Origin: UBA2336 sp031395485
GTDB lineage: Bacteria; Bacteroidota; Bacteroidia; Cytophagales; Cyclobacteriaceae
Reading direction: 5' to 3'
NCBI GenBank assembly: GCA_031395485.1
Contig: JANNUS010000010.1
Span: 372,001 to 436,000 of the forward strand
DNA: 64,000 nucleotides
This document shows, one piece after another, positions 25,247 to 33,062 of this stretch (the stretch's first letter is position 1; each line of letters opens with the position of its first letter). A program made the translations under genes and the position numbers. The notes under the pieces are model-generated. The model ran no database searches and was not told the DNA's origin. It saw only the letters and a list, made by a program, of their open reading frames with translations.

Positions 25247-26881
25247 GTGTCCGAAAAGGATTTGGAATTCAATAAAAACGAAGATCAGTACAAACACATG
25301 TTGCACCAGCTACACGTGAAAGTTACTACCACCAAACTTGGTGGAGGAGAAAAGAAAATTTCGGAGCAACATCAGAAAGGGAAATTAACAGCCCGGGAGC
25401 GAATACAGTATTTAATAGATGAAGGATCTGAATTTCTTGAAGTCGGACTCTTTGCTGGTAAAAATATGTACAAAGAGGTGGGAGGGTGCCCCTCGGCCGG
25501 AGTGGTAACAGGTATTGGATATATAAAAGGAAGGCAGTGCATGATCGTTGCTAACGATGCTACTGTAAAAGCAGGAGCATGGTTTCCGATTACCGCAAAA
25601 AAGAATTTGCGCGCGCAGGAAATTGCCATGGAGAATCGTTTACCAGTTGTTTATCTGGTCGATAGTGCTGGGGTATTTCTTCCGATGCAAGATGAAATTT
25701 TTCCAGACAAAGAACATTTCGGAAGGCAATTCCGGAACAATGCAAAAATGTCGGCCATGGGTATTGTGCAAATTGCTGCAATCATGGGAAGTTGTGTAGC
25801 AGGGGGAGCCTATCTGCCCATCATGTCGGATGAAGCAATGATTGTCGATAAAACGGGTTCCATTTTCTTAGCTGGATCTTATTTAGTGAAAGCTGCCATA
25901 GGCGAAGATATTGATAATGAAACATTGGGCGGTGCAACAACACATTGCGAAATTTCAGGGGTTACCGATAATAAATTTCCGAATGATCAGGCCTGCCTTG
26001 ATTATATCCGGGCGCTCTTTGATAAAATCGGTCACTATGAAAAAGCCGGGTTCGATCGGGCAACTCCTGCTTTACCAACGGAAAACCCAACGGAGATTTA
26101 TGGCTTGTTTCCAAGCGATCGCACGAAGTCCTATGATACGTTGGGAATCATCAAACGACTTGTAGATAATTCAGACTTTGATGAGTACAAAGATTTGTAT
26201 GGCAAAACAATTATCTGTGGAACGGCCCGCATTGATGGCTGGGCCGTAGGCATTATTGCCAATCAGCGCAAGGTTGTAAAAAATAAAAAGGGAGAGATGC
26301 AAATGGGCGGAGTAATTTATTCGGACTCTGCCGATAAAGCCGCACGCTTCATTATGAATTGCAATCAACGTAAAATACCATTAGTTTTTTTGCAAGATGT
26401 AAGTGGGTTTATGGTGGGCAGCAAAGCCGAGCACGGTGGCATTATTAAAGATGGCGCAAAAATGGTGAATGCTATGGCCAACTCAACAGTTCCCAAGTTT
26501 ACATTTATCATGGGGAACTCTTATGGTGCGGGTAATTATGCCATGTGTGGTAAGGCGTATGATCCCAGATTAATTTATGCCTGGCCAACGGCTCAAATTG
26601 CCGTGATGAGTGGTGCGGCCGCAGCAAAAACACTTTTGCAGATACGTATTGCTTCGCTGAAATCGAAAGGTCAAGAAATAACGAAAGAAGAGGAGGGAGC
26701 ACTATTGAAAGAGATAACAGATCGCTATAACGATCAACTGAGTCCGTACTATGCAGCCGCTCGCATTTGGGTGGATGGAATTATTGATCCAACGTACACA
26801 CGAACCGTTATTTCAATGGGGATTGAAGCCGCAAACAATGCACCCGTGGAGAAATTTAATGTAGGTGTGATTCAGACTTAA
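25247..26881 (+). CDS. Acyl-CoA carboxylase carboxyltransferase subunit (methylcrotonyl-CoA type)
   Basis: A second biotin-dependent carboxyltransferase, 544 aa, quite different from the one at 8733. Motifs: GGGEKKISEQHQKGKLTARER, GGCPSAGVVTGIGYIKGRQC, LVDSAGVFLPMQDEIFPDKE, GSCVAGGAYLPIMSDE, LQDVSGFMVGSKAEHGG and MGNSYGAGNYAMCGKAYDPR. The PMQDE-FPD segment fits methylcrotonyl-CoA carboxylase beta / geranoyl-CoA-type subunits of leucine catabolism. No biotin-carboxylase gene is adjacent. Starts at GTG 25247, 35 bp after the MCE gene; the next gene begins 1 bp after its stop, so they are one transcript. Confidence 0.85.
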   Translation: MSEKDLEFNKNEDQYKHMLHQLHVKVTTTKLGGGEKKISEQHQKGKLTARERIQYLIDEGSEFLEVGLFAGKNMYKEVGGCPSAGVVTGIGYIKGRQCMIVANDATVKAGAWFPITAKKNLRAQEIAMENRLPVVYLVDSAGVFLPMQDEIFPDKEHFGRQFRNNAKMSAMGIVQIAAIMGSCVAGGAYLPIMSDEAMIVDKTGSIFLAGSYLVKAAIGEDIDNETLGGATTHCEISGVTDNKFPNDQACLDYIRALFDKIGHYEKAGFDRATPALPTENPTEIYGLFPSDRTKSYDTLGIIKRLVDNSDFDEYKDLYGKTIICGTARIDGWAVGIIANQRKVVKNKKGEMQMGGVIYSDSADKAARFIMNCNQRKIPLVFLQDVSGFMVGSKAEHGGIIKDGAKMVNAMANSTVPKFTFIMGNSYGAGNYAMCGKAYDPRLIYAWPTAQIAVMSGAAAAKTLLQIRIASLKSKGQEITKEEEGALLKEITDRYNDQLSPYYAAARIWVDGIIDPTYTRTVISMGIEAANNAPVEKFNVGVIQT

Positions 26882-26882
26882 G

Positions 26883-27734
26883 ATGACTGAAAAGGAACTT
26901 AAAGCCCTAGTTTCTCTTCTGGATGACCAGGACGATCATATTGTTACGCAAGTGGTTGATAAAATCCGTTCGTTGGGGAAGGATGCAATACCGTATTTGG
27001 AACATGAATGGGAAAATAATTTTAATCCACTCGTACAACGAAAAATAGAAGATCTTATTCATGACCTCCAGTATGAGCTGTTAAAATTTAGAATTGTGGA
27101 GTGGTATGAAAGTAAAGAGCAAGACTTACTTACCGGGTTGTGGATGATTGCCACCTATCAATATCCGGACTTAGAAGTTGAAAAATTAAAACAAGAACTC
27201 GAGCAAATCTATTACGAAGCCTGGTTGGAGTTTAAGCCGGATCTGTTACCCCTGGATCAGATTAAAATTTTAAACAGTGTGTTGTTTAATAAGCTAAAGT
27301 TTGGAGCAAATACAAAAAATTTTCATTCTCCGGGCAACTCCATGATCAACGTAGTGTTTGAAACAAAAAGGGGCAATCCGATTACACTGTGTATCATTTA
27401 CATGTTGGTAGCACAAAAACTAAAGATGCCCGTGTATGGTGTTAACCTTCCGAACCTTTTTATTTTAACGTTCACAGACCCGAAAGAGCCCTTCTATGTA
27501 AATGCCTTTAACAAGGGAATAATTTTTACCAGACAAGACATTGAAAATTATATACACGAGTTACGCCTTACGCCCCAGAATTCGTTTTTTGAACCCTGCA
27601 CCTCCCTTGAGATAATTCGTAGGGTTTTTCGCAACCTAATTATGTCTTTCGATAAAATGGGAGAGCACGAAAAGGCAGAGGAAGTAAAAGAGCTGCTACT
27701 ATTGATAGCCGATGGAGCTGACCTCGGTGTATGA
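26883..27734 (+). CDS. SirB1/transglutaminase-like superfamily protein
   Basis: A 283-aa protein whose core (about residues 145-215) carries a SirB1-like transglutaminase segment: GNSMINVVFETKRGNPITLCIIYM with a Cys at the expected catalytic position, then KMPVYGVNLPNLFIL. The N-terminal 100 residues are helical, with HEAT-like features (DDQDDHIVTQVVDKIRSLGKDAIPYLEHEWE). Proteins of this type occur widely in bacteria without assigned activity. It follows the carboxyltransferase by 1 bp, so it may be functionally linked. The stop is followed by a small hairpin. Confidence 0.7.
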   Translation: MTEKELKALVSLLDDQDDHIVTQVVDKIRSLGKDAIPYLEHEWENNFNPLVQRKIEDLIHDLQYELLKFRIVEWYESKEQDLLTGLWMIATYQYPDLEVEKLKQELEQIYYEAWLEFKPDLLPLDQIKILNSVLFNKLKFGANTKNFHSPGNSMINVVFETKRGNPITLCIIYMLVAQKLKMPVYGVNLPNLFILTFTDPKEPFYVNAFNKGIIFTRQDIENYIHELRLTPQNSFFEPCTSLEIIRRVFRNLIMSFDKMGEHEKAEEVKELLLLIADGADLGV

Positions 27735-27737
27735 TTT

Positions 27738-27760
27738 GAAGATTAGTTTTTAAATCTTCC
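27738..27760. terminator. Weak bidirectional hairpin between convergent genes
   Basis: GAAGATT (27738-27744) and AATCTTC (27753-27759) form a 7-bp stem; the loop is T-rich. It lies between the ends of the SirB1-like and thioredoxin-like genes. T tracts are short on both sides, so efficiency is uncertain. Confidence 0.35.
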
Positions 27761-28307
27761 GAATACTGCACCCAACCGGCCTTACATCCGGTACTTCAAT
27801 TTTTTGGTTTGCCAGTAACTTGTTAATCGCATCTTTTAAATAATGATGATTTACTTCCGAAGCGGTCTGGGCATTGTCATCTATCGCGCCACGGTAGACT
27901 ACGGAGAACGTTTTTCCGGAATTCTGAAGTAGGAAACATTCAGGATTTTTTCTCGGATTAAGGTTGGTTAACACTTTTTGTTCTTTATCTGCCAGATATG
28001 GTAATAATAGGTTAACCTTATTGACGTGCTTTTTCATTTGGTCAACAGATTCATCTATGTTGGAGTTTATCAGTAATACGGGGATTTTATTTTTATACCT
28101 TTCTGCTAGTTCTTTAATGCGATTCAGATAGTAACTATCATACGGGCAATTGTTACTGGCAAAGACCACCACCACCCCAGGGCTGGAAGAAAAATCCTCT
28201 AAAGAAGTTACTCCACCATCCACAACATTAACCAATGAAAATGGATGAACCGCTTGGGCGGCACAGTTCAAACTAACACAAACCAAACTTAGAATAATCC
28301 ATCGCAT
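27750..28307 (-). CDS. Thioredoxin-fold (peroxiredoxin-like) secreted protein
   Basis: A 185-aa protein with a signal peptide (MRWIILSLVCVSLNCAAQA; start at ATG 28307, 4 bp after the preceding gene). The thioredoxin-like fold follows: SLEDFSSSPGVVVVFASNNCPYDSYYLNRI has a single Cys in the position of a peroxidatic/redox Cys (NNCPY), with KIPVLLINSN and KNPECFLLQNSGK. A CxxC pair is absent, which fits an AhpC/TSA-like single-Cys peroxiredoxin or resistance-type protein. It is probably co-transcribed with the PPTase upstream. Substrate unknown. Confidence 0.7.
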   Translation of the reverse strand: MRWIILSLVCVSLNCAAQAVHPFSLVNVVDGGVTSLEDFSSSPGVVVVFASNNCPYDSYYLNRIKELAERYKNKIPVLLINSNIDESVDQMKKHVNKVNLLLPYLADKEQKVLTNLNPRKNPECFLLQNSGKTFSVVYRGAIDDNAQTASEVNHHYLKDAINKLLANQKIEVPDVRPVGCSIRKI

Positions 28308-28311
28308 ATAA

Positions 28312-28938
28312 TCAGGTATTATAGACAACAACAAAGTTATCGAAAACGAAATATTGTAAGGGTATAACGGTTTCTGTTTTGTTTGTTATAATTTTCCCAT
28401 TAAGAATTCCTTCTTTTTCAGGCTTAAAGGGATCGATAAATAAATGCTCGGAAAACACCAGGTCTTTTTTCCCGTATATTTTTACCAACGCTTCCTTGGC
28501 GCACCAATAAATACAGTGCTTGGTTTCATCGTTACCGGCATCCTGTAATTCTAAAGGATGCAAAACACGTGGGCCAATTTTTAACAATTTCTTTTTTACT
28601 TGTTCTAAATCAATACCAACAGATTTTCGGATATCGGCAAGAGCTGCTACATAGGGGAAGGAATGACTCAGCGAAAGCTGATATGTGTTTTGCTTAAAAA
28701 ATGGCTTGCCAAATACATCTTTCGTAACACCTTCAAAAGGTTTCCCGAGTGATTCCAACACGTTTCTGGCAAGCACGCGACCTGCAATAAATTCTAAACG
28801 TTTTTCCGGATGCGTTATAGTGTCAGAAATTGATTCATAATCTTTTACCTGGCGTAATAGCGTTTGTTCATCCTCGGTAATTTTCCAAATGCCCCAGGCA
28901 CGCTCTTCTGCTTGATATTCTAATTTTTCCAGAGGCAT
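28312..28938 (-). CDS. 4'-phosphopantetheinyl transferase (Sfp-type)
   Basis: Transfers the phosphopantetheine arm from CoA to carrier proteins. 208 aa, typical of the Sfp/AcpT-like group. The Mg-binding motif is SVGIDLEQVKKKL (residues about 105-117); the catalytic WCAKEALVKIYGKKDLVF is near 147. SLSHSFPYVAAL is the CoA-binding helix region. It may activate fatty acid or secondary-metabolism carriers. It is the first gene of a two-gene unit with the thioredoxin-fold protein and is divergent from the WD40 gene. Confidence 0.85.
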   Translation of the reverse strand: MPLEKLEYQAEERAWGIWKITEDEQTLLRQVKDYESISDTITHPEKRLEFIAGRVLARNVLESLGKPFEGVTKDVFGKPFFKQNTYQLSLSHSFPYVAALADIRKSVGIDLEQVKKKLLKIGPRVLHPLELQDAGNDETKHCIYWCAKEALVKIYGKKDLVFSEHLFIDPFKPEKEGILNGKIITNKTETVIPLQYFVFDNFVVVYNT

Positions 28939-28962
28939 TGATTATCCGTCTTTAAATCTCAA

Positions 28963-28987
28963 TTTTGCAAATATCCGATAAAATTTG
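28963..28987 (+). promoter_or_regulatory. Candidate promoter of the WD40 gene
   Basis: TTTTG (28963-28967) and the near-consensus AAAATTTG (28980-28987, one mismatch to TAnnTTTG), followed by the ATG 18 nt downstream at 29006. Spacing of 12 bp between boxes is short, so this is tentative. Confidence 0.3.
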
Positions 28988-29005
28988 ATTATCGATTCAA
29001 TCTAA

Positions 29006-29920
29006 ATGCAAACGGTCACTGTAAACAGACTTCACTCATTCTCCGGTCATCGCGATTGCGTGTATACATTGCAGGCATCGAAAGATCCGTATCAATTTTT
29101 TAGTGGAGCAGGCGATGGTATGATTGTTAAGTGGAATGGCCTGAATCCTGATCAGGGAGAATTAATAGCCAAGCTATCCAATTCTGTCTATGCGTTGCAT
29201 TATAACATTCCGACTAACCTGCTAATAGCGGGTCATAATTACGATGGTATTCATTTGCTGGAGTGGGAGAATAAAAAGGAAGTAGGGTCGTTACATTTTA
29301 CAGAGGCCGCTATTTTTGATATTCAATCATTCAATGGAAAGGTGTACGTGGCTTCGGGTGATGGTGTAGTATCCTGTATTGATTTGGAAAATTTACTGGT
29401 CATTCAGAAAAAGAAACAATCTGAAAAGAATGCCCGAACACTTGCAATTCATGCGGGTAGAGGGGAGCTGGCTGTGGGTTATAGCGATAATTATATTCGA
29501 ATATTTGATCTGGATACATTAGTGCTGAAGCAAGAGTGGCCTGCTCATGGTAACTCAGTTTTTACAGTTCGATATTCTCCGGATGGTAATTTTCTGTTCA
29601 GCGGCTCACGTGATGCACGTTTAAAAATATGGGATGCGCGGGGTGGATATTTGCTGGTAACGGAGATTGTGGCTCATCTGTATGCAATAAATCATATTGA
29701 ATTTAGCCCGAATGGCAAACATTTTGTAACTTGTAGCATGGATAAGTCCATCAAGGTGTGGGACTTAGAGGGATTAAAGCTGTTGAAAGTAATCGACAAA
29801 GCTCGTCATGCAGGACATGGCACCTCAGTTAACAAACTTTTATGGACTACTGACCAACTTTTAAGTGCCAGTGATGATCGCAGTATTTCGTCCTGGAAAA
29901 TTGAGATACAAGATACGTGA
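29006..29920 (+). CDS. WD40 repeat protein
   Basis: A 304-aa cytosolic beta-propeller. At least five repeats are visible. The clearest are AHGNSVFTVRYSPDGNFLFS (about residues 180-199, ending in DARLKIWD), INHIEFSPNGKHFVTCSMDK with KVWD, and the final GHGTSVNKLLWTTDQLLSAS with SSWKI. Two weaker N-terminal blades begin GHRDCVYTLQ and SVYALHYN. No catalytic domain is present, so it is a scaffold or binding platform. It is followed 42 bp later by the DivIVA-domain gene, with a terminator-like hairpin at its stop. Confidence 0.8.
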   Translation: MQTVTVNRLHSFSGHRDCVYTLQASKDPYQFFSGAGDGMIVKWNGLNPDQGELIAKLSNSVYALHYNIPTNLLIAGHNYDGIHLLEWENKKEVGSLHFTEAAIFDIQSFNGKVYVASGDGVVSCIDLENLLVIQKKKQSEKNARTLAIHAGRGELAVGYSDNYIRIFDLDTLVLKQEWPAHGNSVFTVRYSPDGNFLFSGSRDARLKIWDARGGYLLVTEIVAHLYAINHIEFSPNGKHFVTCSMDKSIKVWDLEGLKLLKVIDKARHAGHGTSVNKLLWTTDQLLSASDDRSISSWKIEIQDT

Positions 29921-29942
29921 ACAGTTTACGTGTCTATTTTTT
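29911..29942 (+). terminator. Probable terminator overlapping the WD40 stop codon
   Basis: AGATACGT (29911-29918) pairs with ACGTGTCT (29928-29935, one T-G pair), followed by a T-rich tail (ATTTTTT). The stem spans the stop codon of the WD40 gene, and the DivIVA gene begins after it. Confidence 0.5.
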
Positions 29943-29962
29943 AAACTATAAATGCTACAGCA

Positions 29963-30694
29963 ATGAAAATTACACCGCTTGAAATCCGTCAGAAGGCTTT
30001 TGAGAAAAACTTTCGCGGCTACAATCTCGATGAAGTAAATGCATTTTTGCAAACCCTTTCACAGGAGTGGGAGAAAATGAGTGATGAGAGCAAAGAACTT
30101 CGTTTTAAACTCGAGGCTTGTGAACGGGAAGTTTTAAAATTAAGAGAAGTTGAAAGCTCACTTTTCAAAACGCTCAAGACAGCTGAAGATACCGGTGCCA
30201 ATGTAATTGAACAAGCACGTCAGGCTGCAGATTTAAGTATGCGCGAATCGCAATTGAAAGCAGATGCCATGCTAAATGAAGCAAAAGTAAAAGCCAGGAA
30301 TACCATGGAGGAATCTGAGGTAAAGTCAAAGCAAACCCTAGCAGAGATGGAAGATCGCATGAAGGCTATGGTAGAGAACTATAAAAAATTAGAGAGTACA
30401 CGCGATGAACTACTACTCGAGCTGAAGCGTATCTCACAAGACACGATTGAGCGCGTTGAAAGAATAAAAAATACTCAGCGAAGCTTTGATGTCGACCAGC
30501 ATGTGTCGCAAGCTCGCAGAGAAATCAAGAAGACAATTTTTCCAAACATTGATTTTAACACAGCACCCGAAGCAACTATGATTCCACCTTCGATTGTAAA
30601 CGAAGCAGAAGAAGATATGGTAGTAGCAAAATCGATGATGGCTGAACTTAACTCACGCAAGGCCACTAAATCATTTTTTGACGAAATCGGATGA
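29963..30694 (+). CDS. DivIVA-domain protein
   Basis: A 243-aa protein with the N-terminal DivIVA/GpsB motif (ITPLEIRQKAFEKNFRGYNLDEVNAFL, residues 3-29), whose Phe and Arg residues insert into negatively curved membranes. A long coiled coil (about residues 34-180) makes up most of the rest. In Gram-positives DivIVA marks poles and septa; in Bacteroidota such proteins are less studied. The ATG overlap (4 bp) with folB indicates coupling. A role in division or envelope organisation is plausible but not proven. Confidence 0.85.
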   Translation: MKITPLEIRQKAFEKNFRGYNLDEVNAFLQTLSQEWEKMSDESKELRFKLEACEREVLKLREVESSLFKTLKTAEDTGANVIEQARQAADLSMRESQLKADAMLNEAKVKARNTMEESEVKSKQTLAEMEDRMKAMVENYKKLESTRDELLLELKRISQDTIERVERIKNTQRSFDVDQHVSQARREIKKTIFPNIDFNTAPEATMIPPSIVNEAEEDMVVAKSMMAELNSRKATKSFFDEIG

Positions 30695-31053
30695 ACGGAC
30701 GCATCGCGCTTGAAGGGCTTGAGTTCCATGCCTTCCATGGTGTGTATCCGCATGAGCGGGAATCTGGCAACTGGTTTGAAGTAGACATTGCAGTCGAGAC
30801 CGATTTTTCGGCTGCCGCGCAACGGGACGATCTCGAGGGTACCGTGAATTATGAAACACTTTACAGTATTGTAAAAGCTGAGATGGAGAGGCCCTCCAAG
30901 CTTTTAGAATCAGTGGCCGAAAAAATCGTGAATGACGTGTTGCGCGAGCTTAAAGCTGTTGTACTTGTTGAGCTCAGTATTTCGAAAATGAATCCGCCCA
31001 TTGGTGGGAAGTGTAGAAGGGCAACGGTGAGTGTGTCTAAAAGAAGGACATAA
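30691..31053 (+). CDS. folB: Dihydroneopterin aldolase
   Basis: Folate pathway: 7,8-dihydroneopterin to 6-hydroxymethyl-dihydropterin and glycolaldehyde. 120 aa, the family length. Motifs: LEGLEFHAFHGVYPHERE (residues 6-23), FEVDIAVETDFSAAA, TVNYETLYSIVKAEM and SKLLESVAEKIVNDVL with the catalytic Lys/Glu positions. It starts within the last codons of the DivIVA gene and is followed by a large hairpin at 31065 shared with the convergent IscA-like gene. Confidence 0.93.
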   Translation: MNGRIALEGLEFHAFHGVYPHERESGNWFEVDIAVETDFSAAAQRDDLEGTVNYETLYSIVKAEMERPSKLLESVAEKIVNDVLRELKAVVLVELSISKMNPPIGGKCRRATVSVSKRRT

Positions 31054-31064
31054 GACGCTATTGT

Positions 31065-31115
31065 CAAGACATAAGTATTAAGACTCAAGTCAAAAGTCTT
31101 ACTACTTACGTCTTA
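31065..31115. terminator. Long bidirectional hairpin between folB and the IscA-like gene
   Basis: Two 21-nt arms (31065-31085 and 31095-31115) form a stem with three mismatches around a 9-nt loop. The right arm covers the last codons and stop of the IscA-like gene. Sequences repeating TAAGAC/AAGACT words surround it, so it may be a simple-sequence-derived terminator for both converging genes. Confidence 0.6.
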
Positions 31116-31423
31116 TTATTTGTGTCTTTCTCAACGAACATAAACCCCCGCGCATCGGCACCTTCATAAAAGTCAACCTCTTTGCCAATGATGTACATCG
31201 TGTGTTTTTTATCCACCAACACTGAAATTCCTTCGACAGAATAGGCAAGGTCAGAAGCTTTTTTCTTATCAAAGCCAATTATAAGCGAAACGCCTCCACA
31301 GCCTCCACCTCGAATACCAACCCGAAGCGAGTAATCTTCCGGAATATTCTTCGTTTGCATGATTTTCCGAATCTCGGCAGCGGCTTTTTCGGAAATGGTG
31401 ACAGGCTGCACGTTAGAAAACAT
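31106..31423 (-). CDS. IscA/HesB family protein (iron-sulfur assembly, A-type, divergent)
   Basis: A 105-aa A-type Fe-S carrier fold: VTISEKAAAEIRKIMQTKN, SLRVGIRGGGCGGVSLIIGFD (single Cys near residue 42), ILVDKKHTMYIIGKEVDFYEG, ARGFMFVEKDTNN. The family's C-terminal Cys-Gly-Cys motif, expected after FxFxNP, is absent; here the protein ends in DTNNKT. It may therefore bind metal differently, act as a dimer through one Cys only, or have lost Fe-S function. It converges on folB with a shared terminator. Confidence 0.75.
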   Translation of the reverse strand: MFSNVQPVTISEKAAAEIRKIMQTKNIPEDYSLRVGIRGGGCGGVSLIIGFDKKKASDLAYSVEGISVLVDKKHTMYIIGKEVDFYEGADARGFMFVEKDTNNKT

Positions 31424-31494
31424 CTTTACGGATTGCGGTTATGTGGCTTAAAATTATCTAAATTTCAAACACAAACAGAACGTTATTAATTCCT

Positions 31495-32016
31495 ATGGAA
31501 GCAATTATTGAATTTGGTAAGATTCTCATTCCGGCCTCGGTGGTGCTGTATGCAGCTTATTTGCTGGTGCGCTCCTTTTTGGCAAAAGAAATAGAACTAA
31601 AAAAACTGGAAATTCGTGGCCGTAGCATTGAAATTGTGCTGCCCTTGCGAATGCAGGCTTATGAGCGAATGTGTTTGTTTCTGGAACGTATCAGTCCGCA
31701 AAACTTATTGATACGCCTCAACGTTGGGCCAATTCCATCAAAGGAGTTTCATCAGATGTTGCTGAACGATATCCGCAGCGAATACAACCACAATGTTTCG
31801 CAACAGGTTTTTATGACAGAAGGCGTATGGGAGAGTGTGAAAAATGCCAAAGAGGATCTGGTGATGACTATTAACGATGCTGCATCAGAGATGGGTATGG
31901 AGTCTTCAAGCCTTGATTTATCAAAAAAAATATTTGAACGCTATATAAATAAACCCGTTGATCCGGTAGCGCACGCCCTAAGCCAACTGAAACAGGAGAT
32001 ACAGCAAGTGTTTTGA
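31495..32016 (+). CDS. Conserved hypothetical membrane-anchored protein
   Basis: A 173-aa protein with one N-terminal transmembrane helix (about residues 10-30, ILIPASVVLYAAYLLVRSFLA), then a cytoplasmic region. Conserved words: LPLRMQAYERMCLFLERISPQNL (about residues 50-72) and EYNHNVSQQVFM. This matches a Bacteroidota-wide hypothetical family I recognise but cannot assign a function to. It overlaps the DUF1232 gene by 4 bp and starts a run of four small plus-strand genes. Confidence 0.6.
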   Translation: MEAIIEFGKILIPASVVLYAAYLLVRSFLAKEIELKKLEIRGRSIEIVLPLRMQAYERMCLFLERISPQNLLIRLNVGPIPSKEFHQMLLNDIRSEYNHNVSQQVFMTEGVWESVKNAKEDLVMTINDAASEMGMESSSLDLSKKIFERYINKPVDPVAHALSQLKQEIQQVF

Positions 32017-32408
32017 GGAATGTATTTTTTGATAGAGCACTGAACAGTGCTGCTCATCTTTCGGGCAACACAGGCAGAATAGTCTTGTTGCTGACGAGGC
32101 TTGGAAAGAAAATGACAACTGTAAAGTGGAGCAAGGAATCAGTTTTTGCAGCAAAAGAAAAGTTTGGTGTTTTTTCAAGAATGGCTGGCGCTTATGCAAC
32201 GGGCAGATATCGCTCAGCACCGTGGAAAACTGTAATGACCGTTTTGGCAGCCATTATTTATTTTTTAAATCCGATTGATCTTATCCCAGACTTTATTCCT
32301 ATGATGGGTTTGACCGATGATTTTGGAGTGCTGGTTTGGGTATACAATTCGATCAGTACGGAAATCGATAAATTTCTGGAGTGGGAAAAATCAATACCTG
32401 TATCATGA
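32013..32408 (+). CDS. DUF1232 (YkvA-like) membrane protein
   Basis: A 131-aa protein of the DUF1232/YkvA family. The signature is LAAIIYFLNPIDLIPDFIPMMGLTDDFGVLVWVYNSI (about residues 79-115), a transmembrane hairpin with the conserved PIDLIPDFIP. The start is TTG at 32013, overlapping the previous stop (TTGA); no ATG is nearby upstream. It is coupled to the next gene by an ATGA overlap at 32405. Function unknown. Confidence 0.75.
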   Translation: MRNVFFDRALNSAAHLSGNTGRIVLLLTRLGKKMTTVKWSKESVFAAKEKFGVFSRMAGAYATGRYRSAPWKTVMTVLAAIIYFLNPIDLIPDFIPMMGLTDDFGVLVWVYNSISTEIDKFLEWEKSIPVS

Positions 32409-33046
32409 AAACCGCACTCATTGCTGGCGCGACTGGCCTTATTGGGAAACAACTACTTCAATTATTGCTTGAAGATGCTAACTATGAAAAAGTAAAGGCA
32501 ATTACACGTAAGCCGCTTGATATTCAACACCCGAAATTTGAAAATTTTGTTTTGGATTTTGATAAACTACCGGATCACGGCTCAGCCTTGAAAGCTGATG
32601 ATGTATTTTGCTGTCTCGGTACTACCATCCGCATTGCCAGAACCAAAGAAGCATTTCGTAAAGTAGATTATGAGTATCCACTGGAGTTGGCGCGTGTTGC
32701 CAAAAACCTGGGAGCGAAGCAATACCTGTTGGTATCAGCTTTAGGGGCGGATAAGAATTCGAAAGTATTTTATAACCGGGTGAAAGGAGAGCTGGAAGAA
32801 GCTGTTGGACGGATTTCGTTTCTTTGTCTTCATATTGTTCGCCCTTCGCTTTTACTAGGTGATCGAAAAGAACAGCGTGCGGGAGAAGGAGCCGCCACTT
32901 TATTTTTTAAATTTTTCGGCTTCCTTATACCGTCAAAATATAAAGCTATTGACTCCATGAAAGTCGCACGGGCAATGCTTGTTTTGGCGAAAGAAAATGA
33001 AACTGGTTTTTATTTCCACGAATCGAAGGAGTTGCAAAACTATTAA
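32405..33046 (+). CDS. NAD(P)-binding oxidoreductase (atypical SDR, NmrA/HTATIP2-like)
   Basis: A 213-aa Rossmann-fold protein. The dinucleotide loop is at the very start: KTALIAGATGLIGKQLLQLL (GATGLIG). It continues with DDVFCCLGTTIRIARTKEAF, QYLLVSALGADKNSKVFYNRVKGELEEA (Y/K pair) and a RPSLLLGDRKEQR segment. This is the CC3/TIP30-like, NAD(P)H-binding family. Starts at ATG 32405, 4 bp inside the DUF1232 gene. Its substrate is unknown. Confidence 0.8.
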   Translation: MKTALIAGATGLIGKQLLQLLLEDANYEKVKAITRKPLDIQHPKFENFVLDFDKLPDHGSALKADDVFCCLGTTIRIARTKEAFRKVDYEYPLELARVAKNLGAKQYLLVSALGADKNSKVFYNRVKGELEEAVGRISFLCLHIVRPSLLLGDRKEQRAGEGAATLFFKFFGFLIPSKYKAIDSMKVARAMLVLAKENETGFYFHESKELQNY

Positions 33047-33062
33047 GTCAACCACCGCGTCA

